A stretch of 64,000 bases of DNA from assembly GCA_036379955.1 (NCBI GenBank), contig DASVFR010000007.1, positions 1-64,000 of the forward strand. The letters run 5' to 3'. Positions 8,858-17,574 of this stretch are shown here, one piece after another. Both the position numbers and the translations under genes were made by a program. A model generated the notes under the pieces. That model saw nothing but the letters and a program-made list of their open reading frames with translations, was not told the DNA's origin and made no database searches. The stretch comes from VRUE01 sp036379955 (GTDB lineage: Bacteria; Actinomycetota; Thermoleophilia; Solirubrobacterales; 70-9). Position 1 is the stretch's first letter. The number at the start of each line of letters is the position of its first letter.

Positions 8858-9169
8858 GTCAGGAGCCAGGTACTCCAGCGGTCTTTGCGAGTTACGAGCC
8901 AGCGGCTACGTCACCCTTCGCCCGCCGCTGGCAGGGCGAATCGCGCCCCGACGGGGAGGAGTCGACCGCCGTGCGCTTCGCCGAATTCGACCTGGTTGAC
9001 TTGCTGGTAGCCGTCGAGGTCGAGGACAGGACATCGAGTGTATTAGTCCCTGCAAAAAGCAACCTTCGACAAGGCATCCAGCGGTTCGCGATGACCACTA
9101 TCTGCGACGAAATCGCGAGAAAGGGTTGACAAGCCGGGAACAAGGCGCATACTGCGGAGCAGGGGCCTG
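8858..9169. other. Intergenic region without a supported gene
   Basis: These 312 bp hold a GTG-initiated plus-strand frame (8845-9129) that overlaps the start of the divergent lipoprotein gene and has no ribosome site. I do not call it as a gene. The segment probably contains the promoters of the lipoprotein gene and of the short membrane-protein gene at 9170. No repeat or RNA gene is seen. Confidence 0.4.
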
Positions 9170-9349
9170 ATGTTTTCAAGGTCCCCATATGTCCTCGGCG
9201 GGTTTCCGCCTCTTCTTCTCGTCTTGCATCCGCCGCGCTTCTACGTGGTTGCGGTGGCGGCCCTCGGGATCATGCTCGGGCTAGTCGTCGTTAGCCACGC
9301 GATCCTTGGGCTGCTGCGCGACTGGCGCCGTTTCCGCGACGGCAACTAG
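9170..9349 (+). CDS. Short single-span membrane protein (59 aa)
   Basis: An ATG preceded by AGGGGC gives a 59-codon frame. Its middle is a strong hydrophobic segment (FYVVAVAALGIMLGLVVVSHAILGLL) and its end a basic cytoplasmic-looking tail (RDWRRFRDGN). One transmembrane helix with an inside-positive C-terminus is predicted. The length is typical of the small membrane proteins often missed in annotation. No family is recognised and function is unknown. Confidence 0.5.
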   Translation: MFSRSPYVLGGFPPLLLVLHPPRFYVVAVAALGIMLGLVVVSHAILGLLRDWRRFRDGN

Positions 9350-9466
9350 CCGGGGCTTCGACCGCTTCTACAACTCCGGCAGCTACGGAGCTTTACAACG
9401 GCCGTTGTTGCGCTTGCCTTCCGGGGGCATCACAGCGGTCGACGATAGGCCTGACTAGCTCCCTCA

Positions 9467-9601
9467 CCTCGCTGGCCCTGACTCCGCAGCGTGGCGCCGC
9501 ACGCCGCGCCCTGCGGGGGCTCCCGCGGCCCTCCGCCTGCGGCTCCGGGTTCCGGGCACCCCGCCCGGCGCTTCTTCGCGGCTCCCGTCAGAGCCAGCGA
9601 G
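9467..9601 (+). promoter_or_regulatory. Long structured leader upstream of the sigma-factor gene
   Basis: CCTCGCTGGCCCTGAC at 9467-9482 pairs with GTCAGAGCCAGCGAGG at 9586-9601 (15 of 16 positions). They enclose about 100 bases of extremely GC-rich sequence that can itself form several hairpins. The outer stem closes directly before the ribosome site GGAGGT of the sigma-factor gene at 9616. This geometry would allow the leader to control translation initiation. It matches no riboswitch class I can recognise. Confidence 0.4.
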
Positions 9602-9615
9602 GAACGGAGGTCCCG

Positions 9616-10128
9616 ATGTACGCGACGAACCCCGAGCAGCGCTACGCTTACCTGCAGCGCATCGCCCGCCGCCATGGCGGCCCCGGCGTCGACCCCGACG
9701 AAGCGGTGCAGGAGGCCTTCGCCTCCTTCCTCGCCGCCTTCGACCCCGACGGCGAGGCCCCACCGTTGGCCTGGCTGACCCTCACCCTCAAGCGCCGCTG
9801 CTGGGCCTTGCGCGACCGCCGCCACGCCCACAGCCTCGGCGCCACCCCGACGGGCATCGGCGTCCCCGACGAGCCCGAGTGGCGCCAGGCCCGCTACGCG
9901 GTCGACCCCGCTGACGTCGCCGCCCGCCTCGACGACCGGGACCGTCTCGCCGCCGCGATGCCGCGGCTCAGGCCCGACGAGCGCCGCGCCCTCAGCCTCC
10001 TCGCCCTCGGCCACACCTACCGCGAGATCGGCGAGCTGACCGGCTGGACCTACACGAAGGTCAACCGCTGCCTCGCCGAGGGCCGCACGGCCCTGCGGGC
10101 GGATGAGGCTTGGAGCGAGGCACCGTAA
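9616..10128 (+). CDS. ECF-like RNA polymerase sigma factor
   Basis: A 170-residue sigma-70 family protein. Residues about 5-75 (RYAYLQRIARRHGGPGVDPDEAVQEAF, then WLTLTLKRRCWALRDRR) correspond to region 2. Residues about 110-160 (LRPDERRALSLLALGHTYREIGELTGW, then VNRCLAEGRTALRA) are a region 4 helix-turn-helix. The size and the absence of other domains fit an ECF sigma factor that directs core polymerase to a small regulon. Start at 9616 is supported by GGAGGT 8 bp upstream. No anti-sigma gene lies next to it; the long leader hairpin may be its control. Confidence 0.75.
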   Translation: MYATNPEQRYAYLQRIARRHGGPGVDPDEAVQEAFASFLAAFDPDGEAPPLAWLTLTLKRRCWALRDRRHAHSLGATPTGIGVPDEPEWRQARYAVDPADVAARLDDRDRLAAAMPRLRPDERRALSLLALGHTYREIGELTGWTYTKVNRCLAEGRTALRADEAWSEAP

Positions 10129-10147
10129 CCGGCTTCGCTGGCATAGG

Positions 10148-11581
10148 TCAACAGAGCCGCTTCGCCCTGCCCTGTGCCCGCCGCAATTGTGCGCGAACTC
10201 GGCTGCGCTGCTGCTTGGCGGTGGTTCGCCTGAGCTTGCGTCGAAGCCTGGCGACCCGCCTCCTGGCCGAGTGGCAACCGAGGTGTGTCTTCGTCTCCGG
10301 CCCGGTGACGGATGCAGTCGAGCTCGTAGCGGATTGCGGAGGCGGCGGACTCGCGGAGACGTCGCTCAGATAGCGCGCGACCGCGAAGTTCACGTCCCCA
10401 CCATCGGTGCCCGCGACCACGATTCGCTGGTCCGGATCACTTGCCACGTCTTCGGCAATGAATGGGACTCCCGTGAATCCGCCGCCGTTGCCGAAGCCGG
10501 GATCGAAGCTGCCGTTGGAGAGGAGACGAATCAGCACGCTGCCGTTGGAGTAGAGGTCCGGAGCGCTGCCTGTCACCAGATAGCGTCCGGCTGCATCGAC
10601 GGCCACGTCTCGGAAGCCCGCGTCGTTCTCGTCCGTGATGACGCCGTCACCGCTGAATGCCGGATCGAGTGAGCCGGTCTCCGTAAGCTGCATGATGAAC
10701 GACCCGTTGATGCTGGAGTCAAACGCGACGCCGCTGACGATCACGCGGTTGGCAGCATCTACCGCCAGCGCAATCGGATAGTGAGTGAGGCCGTCTCCGA
10801 TTATGCCGGGCGAGACTAGGCCGTCGGAGCCGAATTCCATATCCGGGCTGCCGGATGCGAGCAGTCGTTCGATGCCGCTGTATTCAGCGATCACGACGCG
10901 ACCGCCACCGTCGATCGCCAGCCCGGCATCGGCGCCGATGACCGACGCCACGCCGTCCCCGTCGAAGGTCGGATCGGGTGCTCCGGATTCCATGAAGCGA
11001 TATACGGCATCGCCGGTGCCGAGCAGAATCCGATCGTCCGCGTCGAGCGCCAGGGAGAGGGCCGCACTGCCTCCGCTTGGAATCACGATCCCGTCCCCTC
11101 CGCCGAAGTTCGGGTCCAGCTGGCCGCTAGCCGTTAGGCGTGCGAGAGCGGGAGCGCAGCTGCTCGTGCAGTAGAGGTCCGGTGAGCCTGCCACCACGAT
11201 CCGGCCTTTGTCATCCACGGCGACCGCGGAGAGGAAATCCACGGAGCCGCCGCTGAAGTGAAACCGCGTGATCCCATCGCCTCCCCCGAAGGTCGGATCG
11301 AGCGTGCCTGTGGGCGTGTAGCGCACGACGACCGCTTCCGATTCCCCTTCCTCGTACCGTTCGCTGCGACCGGCCACGATGACGCGGCCTGAGGAGTCCG
11401 TGGTTACGTCGGCAGCGATGTCTTCGCTGCCCAAGTCGGTTTCCACCACGCCAGCGGTCCCGAAGGAAGGGTCGAGTTCACCCGGCTCGGCCTGCGAGCT
11501 GCTGGGCGCCGCCAGCACCGCCGCGACCGCCAGGGCCAGAGCGACGGATCGCCGGCGCCGCTTGCCAGAGGCGGGGATCAT
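10148..11581 (-). CDS. Secreted delta-60 repeat protein with Arg-rich C-terminal tail
   Basis: About 477 residues from the ATG at 11581, chosen because it places a signal peptide (SVALALAVAAVLAAPSSSQA) at the N-terminus and overlaps the upstream gene's stop by 4 bp (ATGA). The body is a series of about eight 50-60 residue delta-60 repeats (pattern ADVTTDSSGRVIVAG, LDPTFGGGDG), thought to form a beta-propeller. The last 45 residues are a basic helix bounded by cysteines (C..ARRRVARLRRKLRR to AKRLC), shared with the neighbouring gene. Probably cell-surface; ligand unknown. Confidence 0.75.
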   Translation of the reverse strand: MIPASGKRRRRSVALALAVAAVLAAPSSSQAEPGELDPSFGTAGVVETDLGSEDIAADVTTDSSGRVIVAGRSERYEEGESEAVVVRYTPTGTLDPTFGGGDGITRFHFSGGSVDFLSAVAVDDKGRIVVAGSPDLYCTSSCAPALARLTASGQLDPNFGGGDGIVIPSGGSAALSLALDADDRILLGTGDAVYRFMESGAPDPTFDGDGVASVIGADAGLAIDGGGRVVIAEYSGIERLLASGSPDMEFGSDGLVSPGIIGDGLTHYPIALAVDAANRVIVSGVAFDSSINGSFIMQLTETGSLDPAFSGDGVITDENDAGFRDVAVDAAGRYLVTGSAPDLYSNGSVLIRLLSNGSFDPGFGNGGGFTGVPFIAEDVASDPDQRIVVAGTDGGDVNFAVARYLSDVSASPPPPQSATSSTASVTGPETKTHLGCHSARRRVARLRRKLRRTTAKQQRSRVRAQLRRAQGRAKRLC

Positions 11582-12414
11582 CGGCAAACCCTTTTGACCC
11601 TCGCGCGCGCCCGTCGGAGATCCCTTCGGATTGCTGCCCGGTAGTGGGCGCCCCTTGCGTGTCGCAGCTTCCGACGGAGGCCGGCGACGTGGCCGCGCGC
11701 GTGCTCGCATTCCTTCTTAGCTCGGATCGTCGAACGATCCGGCGAGGAAGGTTTACTCGCTGGCGTCGATTCGGGAGCTGGCGGTGGCGGAGCTACCGTC
11801 GTGATCGCCGCTGCCGGTTCGAGCCGGAGCTGGTAGCTGCACGACTCATCCAGGAGGTCGAAGACGCGGAGGTAGTACTTCGCTGCGGCTGGAGACGAGT
11901 AGGCGATGTGCCGGGTTTCGTTGAAGTCGGGCCTGACGCTCGCCAGTTCCTCGCCGTCGGCATCCTTAAGTTCCATGAGCAGGTTGGTGCATTCGCTGCC
12001 CAAGTTGGTGAAGGCCACATCGAATTGCTGGGCGCCGTTCGTGTAGAAGTAGAACCAGTCCTCGTCGTTCGCCGTCTCGCGAGCGGCCGAGTACGTGACC
12101 CCACCGCTGAGCGGTCCCGTGGCAGCGGCAATCGAGTCATTGGGCTCATAGGGTCCGGAGGCCCTCGCCGGGGAAGCGCCTATCGCAAGCAGAAGCGAAA
12201 ACAGTACGGTTCCCACTAGAAGCGAGCGATTGCCCCGACCCGAAGTCGCTCTCCTCACCGACGCTGAGGACGTGACGGGAGTCGGCTTAGGAGAGCCAAT
12301 CTCCCCCGAGATTACGGCCGTTTGAGACGTTGCCTTTGCCCCGCGTGACGCAGCACTGCAATAAGTGCACGCCCCCACCGCGCCGAGCGCCATCAAGACC
12401 GCCAGAGCTTCCAT
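11578..12414 (-). CDS. Secreted pre-peptidase C-terminal-like domain protein
   Basis: A 278-residue protein. A hydrophobic segment at about residues 64-85 (SLLVGTVLFSLLLAIGASPARA) is the likely export signal or anchor; an earlier one is at residues 1-18, so the true start may be internal. Residues about 88-200 match the pre-peptidase C-terminal fold (YEPNDSIAAATGPLSGG, then ANDEDWFYFYTN, then KYYLRVFD). A Pro/Ser linker then leads to an Arg-rich Cys-bounded tail almost like that of the delta-60 protein. The genes overlap by 4 bp, so they are co-translated. The domain is a non-catalytic jelly-roll module. Confidence 0.7.
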   Translation of the reverse strand: MEALAVLMALGAVGACTYCSAASRGAKATSQTAVISGEIGSPKPTPVTSSASVRRATSGRGNRSLLVGTVLFSLLLAIGASPARASGPYEPNDSIAAATGPLSGGVTYSAARETANDEDWFYFYTNGAQQFDVAFTNLGSECTNLLMELKDADGEELASVRPDFNETRHIAYSSPAAAKYYLRVFDLLDESCSYQLRLEPAAAITTVAPPPPAPESTPASKPSSPDRSTIRAKKECEHARGHVAGLRRKLRHARGAHYRAAIRRDLRRARARVKRVCR

Positions 12415-12702
12415 CTATGCCTCCCGCATTTGGTAGTTACTCCTGAGTCCGCGGATTGTGCCAAGGTTTTTGCCTCAATGAGTCCAAGGTGTACCCCGAA
12501 TGAGAGTTCGGAGGTGACTTTGCTGCGACTCCTGAGATCGGAAGAGCTTGTCCCAATCTCGGGAGACGTTCATGCCACGACGAGACCTCTGGCTCTACGC
12601 TCCCCGCGAAGTGCCAGACTGCCCCCTGACTCTACGCGGCGATCACATCCTCAAACGAGACTAAATTGCAGGCGGAAATTGAGATAGGCTGTCGCACCCA
12701 AC
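12415..12702. other. Divergent intergenic region
   Basis: 288 bp between the divergent secreted-protein genes at 12414 (minus) and 12703 (plus). It must hold both promoters. The plus-strand frame at 12430-12687 has composition unlike its neighbours and no ribosome site, so I do not call it. No convincing -35/-10 pair or operator stands out. Confidence 0.3.
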
Positions 12703-13887
12703 GTGGCCTTCGCAGGGGTAGATGCAATTCGGCGGGTTCTAGTAACTGCGAGAGTGCAGATGCTTCTAGGTGGCTTGTGCGCCGCCACGCTAGCGGCGAT
12801 GCCCTCCAGTGCATTTGCTGCGACACCCAGGAATGCGAGGACGCCCGAACAGGCGATCGCCTATCTCAACCAGCAGCGAGCCTCATACGGAATCCCGCCG
12901 GTCACGCTCGACCAGTCGCTGCTCAAGCCCGAATGCAACCTGGCCAATCACGAAATCGCGGCTTCATTCTCGCCGTCAGAATTCCCATGGGGAGCCTACG
13001 TCAGCCCTTGGAGCAACGCGCCCTGGCACGAGCAAATCCTCTTTGACCCAAGCGACGTGGCTGCCGCGTACGGCGTGTATAGCCACTTTGGCCAGGAAGC
13101 AGTGCTTGGCGCTCGCGGAGCGCATTGGGTTTGCATGTGGTTCAGCCACGACTGGAGCCAAAGCGGTCCGCCGCGCTTTTACTGGGTGTCAGAGGCTTCC
13201 GGGCCAAAGGCCGTGCCAGCCTCGCTTGGAGCATACGAGTGGCCCAGTACGCCTGCTCAAGATCTCGGTCTTCCCAACCCGACCGGACCTAACATCAGCG
13301 TCTATGCGCTTGGCGCAGCTGCCACTCAACCGGAGGCGGTAGCGACTACGGTAGTCGGTCCGTCCGGTCAGACTGTCCCGACACATCTAATAGCGAAATA
13401 CCCGCACGCGGCAATGCTGGTCGTCGATCGGCCGCTGCAAGAAGGGACCAGCTACAGCGTGACTGTGACCTGGCGAGGCTATTTTGGGCCAAACCCACCC
13501 GAAGTTGTCGATCAGATTCAGAGCTTCGCCTTTACGACCGCGAGGGAAATCCGCTCGCAGTTGAAGTTGCTCAACGGAGGGCGGAAAGGCGGACGCAATC
13601 GCGTCTGGATCAGTTCTAACGAGGTGCTGGGTGATCAGAAGGCTGAACTCTCGGTTGCCGTGGCACAGCGCCGCTGCGGGAGACAGCTCAAGCGTCCGCG
13701 ACCAGGCTGCCTCTGGATTACCACTCGCCGCCAGACCAAGACAATCGTTCTGAGTGCAGCGAAAATCGCGATGTTTGCTCCAACTCCATCTCCGCGGCGG
13801 AGAGTCCACGTCCGCGTTGCTGTGAAACGCTTTCGGAATGAAGAAGGATTCGTCAAAGGAGCCGGGGCAAGTCTTCAACTTCGTTGA
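12703..13887 (+). CDS. Secreted CAP-like (SCP) domain protein
   Basis: About 394 residues from the GTG at 12703; the true start could be slightly downstream, as the signal peptide core (QMLLGGLCAATLAAMPSSAFA) lies at residues 19-39. Residues 45-190 resemble the CAP/SCP fold of secreted proteins (TPEQAIAYLNQQRASYGIPP, then LANHEIAASFS, then a late WVCMWFSH). Catalytic-like His/Glu positions are not all obvious. A Ser/Thr-rich Ig-like middle (TVVGPSGQTVPTHLIA ... YSVTVTWRG) and a basic C-terminus follow. Function is unknown; lipid or wall binding is known for other CAP proteins. Confidence 0.55.
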   Translation: MAFAGVDAIRRVLVTARVQMLLGGLCAATLAAMPSSAFAATPRNARTPEQAIAYLNQQRASYGIPPVTLDQSLLKPECNLANHEIAASFSPSEFPWGAYVSPWSNAPWHEQILFDPSDVAAAYGVYSHFGQEAVLGARGAHWVCMWFSHDWSQSGPPRFYWVSEASGPKAVPASLGAYEWPSTPAQDLGLPNPTGPNISVYALGAAATQPEAVATTVVGPSGQTVPTHLIAKYPHAAMLVVDRPLQEGTSYSVTVTWRGYFGPNPPEVVDQIQSFAFTTAREIRSQLKLLNGGRKGGRNRVWISSNEVLGDQKAELSVAVAQRRCGRQLKRPRPGCLWITTRRQTKTIVLSAAKIAMFAPTPSPRRRVHVRVAVKRFRNEEGFVKGAGASLQLR

Positions 13888-13979
13888 CCTGTCCTCCTTG
13901 AGGATCTCGTGGCCACGGCTATTCCGCCCGGCGGCAAAGTAAGGTTTCCTGCAACTCTAATCCGCAGGAGAGGAAGACG

Positions 13980-14348
13980 ATGCCCAGCACCACCGACGTG
14001 TTGAACCAAGCAAGCGATCTGCTCAAGCGCCGGCTTGTCGAGATCGACGAGGAGCGACGGCTCCTCGAGCGCGCCCTCGCTGAGCTGGGCTCAAAGGCCA
14101 CCGGCCGCCCCCGCAGAGGTCCCGGCCGCCCGCGCCGCAAACGCGGCCGCCGCCCCGGCCGCCGCAAAGCCTCCCGCACCGACCAGGCGCTGAAGCTTGT
14201 CGAGAAGACCCCCGGCGCCACCGCCTCCGAGGTCGCCAAGGCGATGAAGATCGGCCCCAACTACGTCTACCGTGTCCTCGGCGACCTCGAGAAGGAAGGC
14301 CAGATCGCCAAGAAAGGCCGCCAGTACTTCCCGGCGACGAAGGTCTGA
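13980..14348 (+). CDS. Basic linker winged-helix DNA-binding protein
   Basis: 122 residues in three parts: an N-terminal coiled coil (residues 5-42, LNQASDLLKRRLVEIDEERRLLERALAEL), a Gly/Arg/Pro-rich AT-hook-like linker (GRPRRGPGRPRRKRGRRPG, residues 45-65), and a C-terminal winged helix (TPGATASEVAKAMKIGPNYVYRVLGDLEKEG, residues 80-112). This layout suggests a dimeric nucleoid-associated or regulatory protein that contacts the minor groove. A close paralogue of its winged helix is encoded at the right end of the window (63871-64000). Start supported by AGGAGAGGAAGACG. Confidence 0.65.
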   Translation: MPSTTDVLNQASDLLKRRLVEIDEERRLLERALAELGSKATGRPRRGPGRPRRKRGRRPGRRKASRTDQALKLVEKTPGATASEVAKAMKIGPNYVYRVLGDLEKEGQIAKKGRQYFPATKV

Positions 14349-14390
14349 CAGCGGACCCCGCGAGCCGGCGACCCCCGGCGCGCAAGGCTC

Positions 14391-15380
14391 TCAGCCATCG
14401 AGTCTGTCAACGGGAGGCAAATCCACCCCTGCCTCAAGGGCCCCCGTTTCGGGAACGTACTCCCGAATGACCGGTGCCAATCGCTTCGCAAGACGGCGAT
14501 GCATGTCACGGAACGGTTTCTCCGTCATTATCGGATGTTCGGCATCCGTGAAGATGGTCAGCACGCCGACTTTCCTGTCTCCATCGTGTATCGGGGCAGC
14601 GGCGACGCCGGTCAGGTGTTCGTAGCGCTTGAGCTGCTCTGCGGTGAGTCTGAGTTTCGGCTGGCTCAGCCTGTCGTTTACCCCGTAGAGGTACTTGTCC
14701 TCAACCCAGGCCGAGCCCGTGACTGCCTGCGGCGTGTCTTCGTCGACTATCCAGCCTTCCTCCGGACCTTCGTTGTCCGGATCGTAGAGTGGCATGCCTC
14801 TGGTGCGCTGCGGATTCGGCACGAAGATTTGAATATGGTGGTCGTCCGGAACTGACTCTCGCGAGTTGGCGATGATCTCGCGGACTCGCTTGCCGAGGCT
14901 CTTCAGCCTAGGCTTGCTGATCCCCAGTTCGTCGCGAAGGTTTTCAACCGCGCGATCGGTGACCATCGCGTAGCAAAGGGCGGGAAAGCCAAGCACAAGC
15001 CCGACGATCGCCACGTATCCACCGATGTCGGCTACGAAGTGCGTCAGCTCATGACCTTCGTGCTCGCCGAAGGCGATGAACAGAGCCGTCAAGCTCAGCA
15101 CGATGGCAACGGCAACCGCGAACGCGAGCATGCCGGCCTTGTGTCGGGCGATCAAGTCGACCAGGCCGTCGACCCATCTCGCCGGACCGCGTCTTGGCTT
15201 CACCCGGCCACCCGCCCTACGCCTCAAGCGCTGACGAGCTGGGCCGAGCAATTCCTGCACGGGGCTCGATTCGATCATCGTGCCCGCCAGGAAGATCAGC
15301 CACAGGGGCAGCAAGAGCAGACCGGACAGTAGGACCGGCGTTGCCCACAGCCAGACCCCGAGCCTGCTCCTTTTCGTCAC
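14391..15380 (-). CDS. Membrane protein with C-terminal GAF-like domain
   Basis: About 329 residues. Two clear membrane regions lie near residues 8-35 (LWATPVLLSGLLLLPLWLIFLAG) and 85-150 (AFAVAVAIVLSLTALFIAFG and YVAIVGLVLGFPALCYAM). The cytoplasmic part from about residue 205 looks GAF-like (AVTGSAWVEDKYLYGVND, then LTGVAAAPIHDGDRKVGVLTIFTD). It lacks kinase or cyclase domains, so it may be a sensor acting on a partner. It is divergent from another membrane protein at 15494 across an AT-rich promoter region. The family is not recognised. Confidence 0.55.
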   Translation of the reverse strand: MTKRSRLGVWLWATPVLLSGLLLLPLWLIFLAGTMIESSPVQELLGPARQRLRRRAGGRVKPRRGPARWVDGLVDLIARHKAGMLAFAVAVAIVLSLTALFIAFGEHEGHELTHFVADIGGYVAIVGLVLGFPALCYAMVTDRAVENLRDELGISKPRLKSLGKRVREIIANSRESVPDDHHIQIFVPNPQRTRGMPLYDPDNEGPEEGWIVDEDTPQAVTGSAWVEDKYLYGVNDRLSQPKLRLTAEQLKRYEHLTGVAAAPIHDGDRKVGVLTIFTDAEHPIMTEKPFRDMHRRLAKRLAPVIREYVPETGALEAGVDLPPVDRLDG

Positions 15381-15493
15381 GCGGCGATCCCCGCAGTTTT
15401 GTCATAACAACGTCTTTACTAAATGAGGTTATTTAACTATATTCACTGCTGAGGTTTTCGGCAACAAATTTCTGATCAGGACATAGGAGACAG
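15381..15493. promoter_or_regulatory. AT-rich divergent promoter region
   Basis: The 113 bp between divergent membrane-protein genes is markedly AT-richer than its surroundings (for example TTATTTAACTATATTC near 15428-15443), consistent with promoters for both genes. ACATAGGAGACAG just before 15494 contains the ribosome site AGGAG for the plus-strand gene. No clear repeat is seen. Confidence 0.35.
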
Positions 15494-16762
15494 ATGAGTT
15501 CATCAGCTTTGGCACCTCCTGGTCGCAGCGCTGTGGATGCTGCCAATAGCCCCTCCGAGCGTAAGACGACCGGTCTCCCAGGCTCAGATAGCCACCCCTC
15601 CAGCGATGTCAGCCTCGCTTTCTCACTGGGATGGTCGATGACCAGTTTCTACCTTGCAAACGAGCCGACCGGCAGTTTACGACCGGAGCCCGCGGGCGGC
15701 GACCGGCTTCCGTCGCTGAGCGGTCTCTCCAACACGGAACGCTCGCTTGTGCGCCTCGATCAGATACACGGGAGCACCGTCTACTTCCAAAAGTACTTTC
15801 AGTCCGCAGGGGTCGATCCCCTTCCGCAGACCACGGGGGTTGAAGAGCTAGTCAATCGGGGGGCCGGACCAGCGGAGATCAAGGATTCGGCCGACAAACT
15901 CCACAGAGCCCTCCTACGGGCCCTCAGCGCCGCGAACCCGCGGCTTGCCAAGGCCTATCGGCTGGGAGTATCGCTTGCGACCACCTGCCTTTTGCCCCAC
16001 GACAAGCAGTCCTTCGAGAAGGAGTTCAACCGCTACCGGCTTGCGAACTTCACCGAGTGGATGGCCGATCTCGCCTCGCTCTTCCCGCCGCACGCAAGCC
16101 AGGCCGTCCGACTGTCGCTCACGGCTTGGCGGCGCTGGATCGAAAACCCCCGAATAGACGCTGTCGAGCAAGGGTCTCACGCAAGACACTGGGTGGGCCT
16201 TAATCGAGCCGGGGGTGCACGCGCAGAGGAGCCGTGTTTCGATTGGGCGGATAAAGCCACCCCGGCCGTTCGCGCCTTGAGGCGCCAGGGAGAGATCTGG
16301 CGAGCACTTCTGTCGGGCGAAAAGCACGGGGACGCGATGCTGGACCTGGGCGACTACATCACGGCTGCAGTACAGACGCTTGGCCGGACCACTAAGCTGC
16401 TGAGGGGTGTGAGGCTCCTGATCGGGATCGCCCTCGTCGCATTTGTGGTCGGCGCAGTGCTGCTCTTTACCAGCGGCGGTGCGGGGAAGATGATCGTTGG
16501 CGCCGCGGCCGTCGTCGGGTCACTCGGCTTCACGTGGAAGGGTACCCTCGCTGCGGTCGGGCGAGTTGCGGGTGGCTTGGAGCACCCGGTCTGGGGGGCG
16601 GAGCTCGATGTTGTGATTGCAAAAGCAATTACCGAGCGGCCACCGGAGGCGATCTTCGAGTGGCGCGAGCCCAAAGACTTTGCGCCCGCTTCAGGGCCGC
16701 CAGCCGAGCTACACACAGTTGGCGCAGAAAGCCTGAAATCTCCGAGTGGCGCCTCAGCGTAG
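15494..16762 (+). CDS. Membrane-anchored protein of unknown function
   Basis: 422 residues. A long soluble, mainly helical N-terminal region (about 1-300) with no recognised domain is followed by two adjacent hydrophobic segments (LLIGIALVAFVVGAVLLFTSGG and KMIVGAAAVVGSLGFTW, about residues 305-350), then a cytoplasmic tail. The N-terminal 50 residues are Ser/Pro-rich and low complexity. Start at 15494 has AGGAG eight bases upstream. It pairs divergently with the GAF-like membrane protein; a functional link is plausible but unproven. Confidence 0.55.
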   Translation: MSSSALAPPGRSAVDAANSPSERKTTGLPGSDSHPSSDVSLAFSLGWSMTSFYLANEPTGSLRPEPAGGDRLPSLSGLSNTERSLVRLDQIHGSTVYFQKYFQSAGVDPLPQTTGVEELVNRGAGPAEIKDSADKLHRALLRALSAANPRLAKAYRLGVSLATTCLLPHDKQSFEKEFNRYRLANFTEWMADLASLFPPHASQAVRLSLTAWRRWIENPRIDAVEQGSHARHWVGLNRAGGARAEEPCFDWADKATPAVRALRRQGEIWRALLSGEKHGDAMLDLGDYITAAVQTLGRTTKLLRGVRLLIGIALVAFVVGAVLLFTSGGAGKMIVGAAAVVGSLGFTWKGTLAAVGRVAGGLEHPVWGAELDVVIAKAITERPPEAIFEWREPKDFAPASGPPAELHTVGAESLKSPSGASA

Positions 16763-16968
16763 CTGGTCGGCCTTCGGATCTTCTCCTACCAACCGGTTGC
16801 CAGGTTGCCATTCCCTCGCCACCTCTCCTTCCTTGAAAAGCAAGCAGACTATACGCACCTCTCGGTGCTGTCGCCGAGCCGCTCGACGTCAGCGACCTTT
16901 GGCGGGCGGGGGGGACATGCCGAAACTTGGGTCGCATTTTCCGAAGGTGAGCGCTGACTCGCAGGGCT

Positions 16969-17568
16969 GTGTTGTCCTCATCCGCTTTTACCGTGGTTTG
17001 GATGAGCCCAGCCCAGGCTGCCGGCTACAGCGTTCGTCATGCGTCTCGGCGCTCTCACAGAGCGGCGCTCTCGAGCGCCGCGGGCTCGACGCTGCTCCTA
17101 GCTGTCGGCCTGAGCCTCGGCGCGATTTGGGCCACGGAAGTAGCGGGGCTCTTCCGCGCTGGTGGATTCCTACTTGCTTGGAACGCGAGACAGCGATGGC
17201 GCGAGGGCAGGCGCTTCAACATTGGAGCGATGGCCGAGGAGCGGGTCGGGTCGCGACTGTGGAAGCTGGAGGAGCTTGGCTGGCTGGTTGAGCACGATGT
17301 GCAGAAGGGCGGTGGCGGGAACATCGATCATGTCGTTCAATCGCCTGCGGTCACGTTTGTGATCGAGACCAAGGCGGGGGCGTCCGGGTCGTGTGACCTC
17401 TCTCAGGTTCTCCGACACGCCGAATGGGCCGTTTGCCACTACGGATCTAGGCGGGAGATCGTTCCCGTGCTCTGCTTGCAGCGCTCGAGGCAGGGACCCG
17501 AGCTGATCGAAGGCATTCACGCGGTCGGCGCCTCGAACCTCGTCGGCTTCATGCTCGATCGGGGCTGA
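16969..17568 (+). CDS. NERD-domain nuclease-related protein
   Basis: About 199 residues from a GTG; ATG at 17002 is an alternative. After an N-terminal hydrophobic segment (LLLAVGLSLGAIWATEVAGLF) comes a NERD domain: RRFNIGAMAEERVGSRLWKL, then WLVEHDVQKGGGGNIDHVV, then TFVIETKAG. The sequence GNIDHVV...FVIETKAG matches the E/D-x(n)-ExK core of the restriction-endonuclease-like fold, so nuclease activity is possible. NERD domains occur in DNA-processing proteins and some defence genes. The next gene starts 6 bp after its stop, so the two are probably co-expressed. Confidence 0.7.
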   Translation: MLSSSAFTVVWMSPAQAAGYSVRHASRRSHRAALSSAAGSTLLLAVGLSLGAIWATEVAGLFRAGGFLLAWNARQRWREGRRFNIGAMAEERVGSRLWKLEELGWLVEHDVQKGGGGNIDHVVQSPAVTFVIETKAGASGSCDLSQVLRHAEWAVCHYGSRREIVPVLCLQRSRQGPELIEGIHAVGASNLVGFMLDRG

Positions 17569-17574
17569 GGTCCA

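Noticed and set aside
8845..9129. Plus-strand frame of 94 codons
   Set aside because: It overlaps the start of the divergent lipoprotein gene, begins with GTG without a ribosome site and has unremarkable composition.
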